Source: an uncultured Sphingopyxis sp. (lineage in GTDB: Bacteria; Pseudomonadota; Alphaproteobacteria; Sphingomonadales; Sphingomonadaceae). From it: DNA of 57,806 nucleotides. Of this stretch, positions 52,502 to 57,806 are shown piece after piece. The notes under the pieces were generated by a model. It was given only the letters and a program-made list of their open reading frames with translations, was not told the origin of the DNA and did not search any database. The stretch spans positions 1-57,806 of the forward strand of contig CALMYE010000285.1 in NCBI GenBank assembly GCA_937873425.1. The letters are read 5' to 3'. The stretch's first letter is position 1; each line of letters begins with the position of its first letter. The position numbers and the translations under genes were made by a program.

Positions 52502-53107
52502 ACCCCATGATCGGTGGTTGAAGAATCACAGCTGCCGCCCTTCCCCCGGCCTTCCCCGCTTTCGGCCCGATCGCTCGAGACCTTATACGGTTGCACCGCC
52601 GCCTCCGAAGAGGTCGATGTCCCGGGCATTACCCCGGGCGTTTGAGTAATATGGCGGCTCCGTACCCATGCAGGCCGGCAGAAGCCGCCTGTTTAGGGCA
52701 TCCCGTAGTTACGCTGAATGGAGATGCGGCGCGGTTAGGTGTCCCGTTCGTCCACTAAACCCCTCGACGAGAGGCGCACCGGATGGGCTGAGAAACAGAC
52801 GGTCAGGACATGAGACCGCTGCCATCATCCGGACCTGGCGTGACAGTCGCTTTCGCCAGTATCGCTATATAGATTGCTGCAGACTGGGATTTAAGCAGTG
52901 TAGCCTTCACCATACGCACCTTGCTCTGACCGTCATCGCCTCGATTTGCGACTGAGACGCATCCGGCCTTTTCCCGAACATGCTATTGTTCCCCGTCCCT
53001 TTCAGGATTTCAGACCTTGTGAGGCCCGAGGTTAGTTCGGCGAGCAGAGGCATTCTCAACTTACCTCATCATCACTGATACTCCATTTCAGCGCCACAAC
53101 GGCGCAC

Positions 53108-53381
53108 TGTCCTTATAGCCGAACAGGAGGCCGTCTGCGGCCTTGGGGTTCCAGCGCACCAGACAGATCACCGCGGAGATGGCGTGGGTCTGGTTGTTCG
53201 GTCCAAAGCGCTGGACAGCCGCGTAATAGGCCCCGGTTGTGGACACGCTTCTGATGACCCGGCATCCTTCAAAGCTGCCGGTTTCTTCATTCTCGCGCTC
53301 CCATGTGAGCTGATTGTCGAGATAGGCCTTGGGAGTGTCGAAGCCCCCCATTCCGGCACGGTGCATGTAAAGCCAGCCCAT
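53108..53381 (-). CDS. DUF6927-like protein, exon 1
   Basis: The 5' part of the split gene: MGWLYMHRAGMGGFDTPKAY to LLFGYKD, 91 codons plus one base. I recognise the MGWLYM and TPKAYLDNQLTWER start as that of the DUF6927 family. Without splicing, translation runs six codons into the intron (SAPLWR-stop, ending at 53088) and gives a 97-aa product. GAAGGAGAACACGC precedes the start. It starts 13 bp after the upstream gene's stop. Confidence 0.85.
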
Positions 53382-53393
53382 GCGTGTTCTCCT

Positions 53394-54035
53394 TCAGATG
53401 AGCCCCGGCTGCGCCGGAGGTGCGATCTTCAATTCGCGCGCGATCCGCGCCGTAAGTGCGGGAATGTCTGCAAGGGCGGTGATCGGCGCTTTGCGCATCA
53501 CCGCGCCAGGCGGTTTCCAGAACGGGTTGCGCCAGGCGAGACCCGGCTCGCCGAACCTTTCCGGGCTGATCCGGACATAGATACCTTCGGCTTCCAGCAC
53601 ATGCTCGCCCGCGAGCTGTTCCTGTGAGGTGTAATAGCTGATGCGGTAATCGGCATGCTCGAGCCCGATCCCTGCTGCAATCTGGCGGAGTGCGCGCGTG
53701 CCCTCACGCCGGTAGTGGCGCAGCTCTTCGGGACGATAGTCGATCCCGCGCTTGACCAGCGCAATGATCGCCGGTCTGTGCTTGAGCTCGGCAAGGCGTT
53801 CGATGCACTGGGACCGCAGCGCCTGGTCGTCTGCCTCACATTCGGTCGGCCTTCCGTCGGCAATGCGCTGAAGGTGGCGGGTGAGGAGCAGCACTGCCGG
53901 GCAGCTTCCAACCTTCCGGCCTGCAAGGCGGACATCATCGACGGCCTCGTTCAATGCTCGCAGCGCATTCTCGAAGGTTGTCAGTCCATCAGGCTGGAGT
54001 GCGCGGCGGTAACGGTAATCGATGTCGCAGGACAT
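53394..54035 (-). CDS. Uncharacterised 213-aa protein
   Basis: From ATG 54035 with AAAGGAAGCCTC upstream (MSCDIDYRYRRALQPDGLTT). Helical and basic in the middle; no family recognised. It stands directly before the DUF6927-like gene, so the two are likely cotranscribed. A polypurine leader is 32 nt upstream. Confidence 0.7.
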   Translation of the reverse strand: MSCDIDYRYRRALQPDGLTTFENALRALNEAVDDVRLAGRKVGSCPAVLLLTRHLQRIADGRPTECEADDQALRSQCIERLAELKHRPAIIALVKRGIDYRPEELRHYRREGTRALRQIAAGIGLEHADYRISYYTSQEQLAGEHVLEAEGIYVRISPERFGEPGLAWRNPFWKPPGAVMRKAPITALADIPALTARIARELKIAPPAQPGLI

Positions 54036-54066
54036 GAGGCTTCCTTTCCATTGCAAGATGCAATGG

Positions 54067-54084
54067 CCCCATCCCCCTTCCCTC
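54067..54084 (-). promoter_or_regulatory. Polypurine leader element, copy 6
   Basis: The minus strand reads gagggaagggggatgggg, 32 nt before the start at 54035. It overlaps the stop codon of the upstream gene. Confidence 0.5.
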
Positions 54085-54475
54085 AATGCAGGCTGCGACG
54101 ATGTTCGCTTAGGCCCTGCAGCGGCAACGGCTCGTAGATCATCGGTCGTAGGAGCGTGTTTGGCGCAATCTGTTCGAGGATTCGTGCAACAGCCGAGACG
54201 GCAACGCCCGCCTCGGTTGTCTGGATGATGAGCGTTCGGCCTTGACCCGGAGCTGTGCCAAGCGACCAACCGGCGTCCCCCTTGCCGAGAAGACCGTCCA
54301 GCACCTGGCGTGGATCCCTCTGGGGGAACAGGCCTGCGATATACTCAGCCAGCACACCGCCAATGGGCGCCTTCCCCCGGCCTGCAACATCGCCGGCATA
54401 ACGGTGAAGCTGGGTGAGGCGAACGACCTCCTCGGGGGCTGGCTCAAGCACAAGCCGGAACTGGCGCCGTTTCAT
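54083..54475 (-). CDS. Uncharacterised 130-aa protein
   Basis: MKRRQFRLVLEPAPEEVVRL. Starts 32 bases inside the end of the ardC gene, with GAAGGGGAGAAAGCCG upstream, so it is translationally coupled. No family recognised; the partner of ArdC in this operon. Confidence 0.7.
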   Translation of the reverse strand: MKRRQFRLVLEPAPEEVVRLTQLHRYAGDVAGRGKAPIGGVLAEYIAGLFPQRDPRQVLDGLLGKGDAGWSLGTAPGQGRTLIIQTTEAGVAVSAVARILEQIAPNTLLRPMIYEPLPLQGLSEHRRSLH

Positions 54476-55394
54476 CGGCTTTCTCCCCTTCATCCTCCGC
54501 AGGTTCGCTCTGGTAGCCCGAATAGGCCGCAAGATGGTTGAATGCCTGATCGGCCTTCGCGGCCGCGGTGATGATCGCCGTCTTGTCGGCCTTGAGGATC
54601 TCCAGCCAGTGCGAGACATAACTTGCATGGCTTTCGTGGAGGTCTGCCGGAAGGCCCAGTTCGTAGCAGATCCGGGCACTCACCTGCTCTGCTACCAGCT
54701 CCTCGAAAGAGTATGCCTTGTCGCCGAAACGCTTGCCAAATTCGCGGGCAAGCCGCGAGGCATGGCCTGACCAATGGCCAAGTTCATGCGCTTTCGTAGC
54801 CACGAATCCGTCTTCGGTGTTGAAGACATTGGGGTGCGGAAGCTGAATATAATCAGCGCCCGGCGAGTAGAACGCCCGGTCTCCGCCGAGGCGTATGTCA
54901 GCCGGGACGGGTGCGAAGAAGCGCTCGATGGCAGCGGCCTTCTGCGAGGGCGTCGGCGGCGCTTCAGGCACCGGGCTCGGATAGAAATGGGGCGGCAGGC
55001 CATCGATCTGCGCGGCGTTGAACACGCTGTAAGCGCGCATGAATCGGATTGTTTTCGACGACTCCTCACCGGTCGCCTGGTCGACCGCGGTCTTCTTCGT
55101 GCTGTTGAAGTAAATGCTCGGCTCGGCGGTCTCGCCCTTGCGGACTTGTCCGCCAAGCTCGATGGCTTGCCGCCAGGTCATCCAGTAGCGTGAGCCATAG
55201 CCATAGTGGTCGGCGACCGCCCAAAGATAGAGGCGGTTGATCCCTGTGTAAGGGACGCCTGCAGCGCGCAGCGGCGCTCCGCCCATACCGGTCTTCTTCC
55301 AGGGTCGGCGCCAGGGCAGCGTTCCGGCCTCGATTGTAGCGATGATCAGATTGGTGATTTCCTGCGCGACGTCGCGCTTGGGTCGTTGGCGCAT
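54444..55394 (-). CDS. ardC: ArdC-like antirestriction protein
   Basis: 316 aa. An N-terminal ssDNA-binding domain (ITNLIIATIEAGTLPWRRPW, YTGINRLYLW) is followed by a zincin metalloprotease-like domain with HELGHWSGHASRL and a downstream SFEELVAEQVSA. ArdC proteins enter the recipient or act early to shield plasmid DNA from restriction. ATG 55394 follows GAGGAGCAGGCCA. Fits a conjugative plasmid that also carries its own defence system. Confidence 0.9.
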   Translation of the reverse strand: MRQRPKRDVAQEITNLIIATIEAGTLPWRRPWKKTGMGGAPLRAAGVPYTGINRLYLWAVADHYGYGSRYWMTWRQAIELGGQVRKGETAEPSIYFNSTKKTAVDQATGEESSKTIRFMRAYSVFNAAQIDGLPPHFYPSPVPEAPPTPSQKAAAIERFFAPVPADIRLGGDRAFYSPGADYIQLPHPNVFNTEDGFVATKAHELGHWSGHASRLAREFGKRFGDKAYSFEELVAEQVSARICYELGLPADLHESHASYVSHWLEILKADKTAIITAAAKADQAFNHLAAYSGYQSEPAEDEGEKADETAPVPACA

Positions 55395-55410
55395 TGGCCT
55401 GCTCCTCAAC

Positions 55411-55448
55411 AAAAAGAGGCCCGGCTCACTCAGGCGAGTGGCCGGGCC
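55411..55448 (-). terminator. Rho-independent terminator after the ParB-like gene
   Basis: Arms ggcccggctcactc and gagtggccgggcc, followed on the minus strand by TCTTTTT. It separates the ParB-like gene (stop at 55477) from ardC. Confidence 0.85.
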
Positions 55449-55476
55449 AGGTCATCAGGAGGGGTGTTTTGCCGCC

Positions 55477-57582
55477 TCAGGCGGCTACCGCCGCTTCTTC
55501 ACAGGCGACTTCTGGTTGATGGTCATCGATCAGCTCTTCGGCCTCGCTGTCGGCTTCACCGTCATCGCCATCGCAGACGTCGGCGACAGGGTCGCTTTCG
55601 TCGGTGTCCGGGATGACCGGATCAGCGGGGTTGGCACCAATCGTGAACTTCATGCCTTCAGGCAACCAGGCCAGCGCTGCTTCCTTGACGTCCTGTTCAA
55701 CGATCGCCTTGCCGGCGAAGATCGTCTCGCAGGTCTTGGCAAGGTCAGCTTTCTTCGAGGCGGCATAACGCGCCGCAAGATCGCTGCCGCCGACTTCGGT
55801 CAGCGCGGCAAGACACGAGATCTTGCTGACTCGGTCGAAGAAATTCTCGGCTGTCGGCCGCCACATCGCTGCAACGTCGATGTCGAGCATACTGCCGATG
55901 ACAGCATGGATCGGATGGTATTCCGAACCATAGCCCTTCTTGGCTTCGAGCGAGATGGCTACCGCATAGGCGAGCCACGCCGCCTTGGCTTCGTCGGCAA
56001 GTTCGCGGAAGGCAATGAAGCGCTGGGCTGCACAGCTATGTTCCTGCCATCCCGTGTCGAGCGCGTTTTCGGCCTCGGCGAGAATCCCTTCGCCTGTGGA
56101 TTGCGAAAGTTCTCCGGTCGCAGGATCGCTGGGTCGTCCGCCCTTGATCGAGGTGCCCCGGCTTTCATAGCTGCGGCTGTCAGCCAGCGCGAAGATGGCG
56201 AAGTCGAGCGCGAGCCCGGCATCGCTGAGGAGGGATGCCGACAGGATATTGCGGCGCTGAACCGAAAGCTCGTCGAACAGGCGGGCGCTGATCGGTTTCT
56301 CCGTGCCCGGCGCAACTGCCTCGGGCCTGGAAGGTGCAGCGCTGCCTCGCTTGGTGGAACCTGGGACCGGCTCTTCGGCCGTCGCTGTCACTTTGCCATT
56401 CTCATCGGTCTCGAACGACAGGCGCTTTTCGCTGTAGTAATCGGCCTCGAGCACCATTTCGCCGCGGGTGGTGAGAACCAAGAACCGTCCGGCCTCACTG
56501 CGCCATTCTTCGGGCAGTTCGCGCACCGGGTTATTGAGGTCGCTGCGCTCAGCATCGAGATTCTCATACTCGGCCTCGAGCTGCCCGAAATCGGCCCCGT
56601 CGCCTTCAGGGCCGCCTTCATTGCCTTCGTCGATGATCTCGCTGATTTCTTCCATGCGGGCATCGATCGCGTCAATTCGGGCTCGTGCATCTTCGGACAG
56701 CGGCGCGGGCGGCAGCCGGACAGCATTGACGCCCATTTCGCTGCGCGCCTGCCATGAATTGGTCGACGCCACCGGGCTGATCCAGGCAAGGCCCGTCTCG
56801 GCAGTGATACGCTGGGCTTCGGCTTCCATTTTCTCCGCCGCAAGCCTGTGGGCGATCTCGATGTCGATCCAGCGATCATCTGCCGCTTCGCTGAAGAGGT
56901 CGCGCTCGATCTTGCCGCCGGCGGCCACATAGGCATCTTCGCCGATCAGCAGCGCGATTGGGTCGTTGCCGCGCATGGAACCGCTCGCTACCATGCGCCG
57001 GATGGCATCGGCGCTTGGATTGTAGGCGTACCGCATCTGCTCAAAGACCCGCAACTGCACCTCGTGCTGATCGGTCGCAGCATAAGCCTTGGCGATCTCG
57101 AGGGTGACATCGCCCTTGGCGAGTGCTTCGAAAATCGGCTCGGCAAGGTTTGCTAGCCGCAAGCGGCCTTCAACGAAACGCTGGGTGAGACCAAAGCGTT
57201 TGGCGACCGCGGCAACATCGCTGCCCTCCTTGATGAAGTGCTGGAAGGCGCGGCATTCCTCAGCGGGGGACATCCCGACACGCTGGAAGTTCTCGGCAAG
57301 CGAGGCCTCGCCAGCTTCCTCTTCGCTGCCCTCAAGCAGCTTGCATTCGATCTCGGCATCGGGGGTCCACGCACCGCGCGCGACGATCATCTCGATGGCC
57401 CGCAACCGGCGACCACCCGCAATTACGGCAAACTTGCCGCGCTTCTTGCTCTTGGTGACCAGCAGATTCTGCAAAAGGCCGCGCGCTTCGATGTCGGCGG
57501 AAAGCTGGATATCGTCTTCTTCGCTGCGCGTTTTGCGCACATTGGCATCGCTCAGATAGAGCCGGGAAAAGGGAATAAGCAT
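55477..57582 (-). CDS. Large ParB/Spo0J-domain plasmid protein
   Basis: 701 aa from ATG 57582 with CAGGAGTGACCAAG upstream. The N-terminal 100 residues are a ParB nuclease-like domain (PFSRLYLSDANVRKTRSEED, VIAGGRRLRAIEMI, SLAENFQRVGMSPAEECRAF). A KorB/HTH-type segment follows (VAKRFGLTQRFVEGRLRLAN). The last 450 residues are an extension with a Glu-rich middle and a very acidic tail. Canonical ParB is about 300 aa, and no parA is adjacent, so this is more likely the plasmid ParB-like family of conjugative elements than a partition protein. Confidence 0.88.
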   Translation of the reverse strand: MLIPFSRLYLSDANVRKTRSEEDDIQLSADIEARGLLQNLLVTKSKKRGKFAVIAGGRRLRAIEMIVARGAWTPDAEIECKLLEGSEEEAGEASLAENFQRVGMSPAEECRAFQHFIKEGSDVAAVAKRFGLTQRFVEGRLRLANLAEPIFEALAKGDVTLEIAKAYAATDQHEVQLRVFEQMRYAYNPSADAIRRMVASGSMRGNDPIALLIGEDAYVAAGGKIERDLFSEAADDRWIDIEIAHRLAAEKMEAEAQRITAETGLAWISPVASTNSWQARSEMGVNAVRLPPAPLSEDARARIDAIDARMEEISEIIDEGNEGGPEGDGADFGQLEAEYENLDAERSDLNNPVRELPEEWRSEAGRFLVLTTRGEMVLEADYYSEKRLSFETDENGKVTATAEEPVPGSTKRGSAAPSRPEAVAPGTEKPISARLFDELSVQRRNILSASLLSDAGLALDFAIFALADSRSYESRGTSIKGGRPSDPATGELSQSTGEGILAEAENALDTGWQEHSCAAQRFIAFRELADEAKAAWLAYAVAISLEAKKGYGSEYHPIHAVIGSMLDIDVAAMWRPTAENFFDRVSKISCLAALTEVGGSDLAARYAASKKADLAKTCETIFAGKAIVEQDVKEAALAWLPEGMKFTIGANPADPVIPDTDESDPVADVCDGDDGEADSEAEELIDDHQPEVACEEAAVAA

Positions 57583-57806
57583 CTTGGTCACTCCTGATGT
57601 GCACCCGGCAATCACCCGGGCACACATCCCCTCCCCCTCCCCTTCTTATCTACGTTTCACGCAGACCTCAGGGTTAGTCGTTCTCACCCCTGCGGGTGAA
57701 CAGCGCGGCATGTTTCGGAGTGGGACGGCGCGGCTCATCAGAGGACAGAATGGGTCGCGTCCGTCAAGGTGGTGTAATTTCGGCTGTGGCCGTGGGCCAT
57801 CGTCAG
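57583..57806. promoter_or_regulatory. Promoter region of the ParB-like gene, with polypurine leader element copy 7
   Basis: 57628-57647 reads aagaaggggagggggagggg on the minus strand, 46 nt before the start codon. Further upstream gttctcaccc and gggtgaac (57679-57700) form an imperfect palindrome that could be an operator. No gene is seen up to the window edge. Confidence 0.5.

Larger units (their letters stand above)
50553..53107 (-). mobile_element. Group II intron, 2,555 nt, with encoded reverse transcriptase
   Basis: On the minus strand the intron starts GTGCGCCGTTGTGGCGC at 53107 (consensus GUGYG) and ends CCTACCCGAC at 50553 (consensus AY), with a branch-point A seven bases from the end. 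Domain V is intact at 50602-50635. The last six exon-1 bases, AGGACA (IBS1), pair perfectly with TGTCCT at 52805-52810 (candidate EBS1); GCTAT just upstream pairs with ATAGC at 52864-52868 (candidate EBS2). Exact excision restores the host gene's frame. All parts look intact, so splicing and retrohoming are likely. Confidence 0.9.

Noticed and set aside
52773-52919. Alternative intron 5' ends at GTGCGCC (52779) and GTGCGTATGG (52919)
   Set aside because: They leave too little for domains I-III and do not rejoin the host reading frame, and neither gives the IBS1-EBS1 match found with 53107.
53088-53381. A free-standing 97-aa gene ending SAPLWR
   Set aside because: The last six codons are intron sequence starting at GTGCG; the protein continues in exon 2 at 50552.

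Overview
The window looks like part of a large conjugative plasmid from a sphingomonad (Sphingobium/Novosphingobium/Sphingopyxis type alphaproteobacterium). The reasons are high GC, an IS6100 end at the left edge, a MobF mobilisation cassette in R388-like order (ribbon-helix-helix protein, TraD, TraI), an exact alphaproteobacterial LexA operator (GTTC-N7-GTTC), and a long set of plasmid genes of the kinds common in this group (DUF736, DUF3768, DUF2493, a DUF6927-like protein, ArdC, a large ParB-like protein, ssb). No replication gene, tRNA or rRNA is visible, so organism and replicon type are inferences.

Region 1 (1-9640) is nested mobile DNA. A Tn3-family transposon with divergent tnpA and tnpR around a shared res region has been hit twice. 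IS6100 cuts tnpA at position 54/55. A 3.6-kb IS1380-family transposition unit, flanked by the 5-bp repeat GTAAA (2266-2270 and 5905-5909), sits in the res region and carries a cytochrome P450 gene and a truncated M20 amidohydrolase gene, in the manner of ISEcp1 capture. To the right, tnpR is followed by a 457-aa gene of unknown function, the C-terminal stub of another tnpA with its inverted repeat, and an IS110/IS1111-type element with a long 3' non-coding region.

Region 2 (10135-22846) is a defence island. A tight six-gene operon encodes a small HTH protein, a DUF499 P-loop ATPase (BrxC/PglY-like), a PglZ-domain protein, a DUF1156 adenine/cytosine-N4 methyltransferase (PglXI-like), an unrecognised 166-aa protein and a SNF2/RapA-type helicase. 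It is most like a BREX type 3 system but lacks recognisable brxA and a P-loop brxF, and has a different gene order. A second superfamily-2 helicase converges on it from the transfer cluster.

Region 3 (22902-30123) is the transfer module: traI, traD and an RHH gene on the minus strand, two small downstream genes, and an upstream palindrome-rich region that is the best oriT candidate.

Region 4 (30171-57806) is mostly minus-strand plasmid genes (ssb, DUF2493, DUF736, DUF3768, GHKL ATPase, DUF7007-like, ArdC, ParB-like), two toxin-antitoxin modules (Phd-PemK and Xre-RES), and a plus-strand catabolic cassette (Baeyer-Villiger monooxygenase, short-chain dehydrogenase, Crp/Fnr regulator). Many of the minus-strand genes carry a polypurine G-tract 24-46 nt before the start codon. 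A 2,555-nt group II intron (50553-53107) interrupts a DUF6927-like gene; precise removal restores one 207-codon reading frame, and the exon end matches a candidate EBS1 inside the intron.
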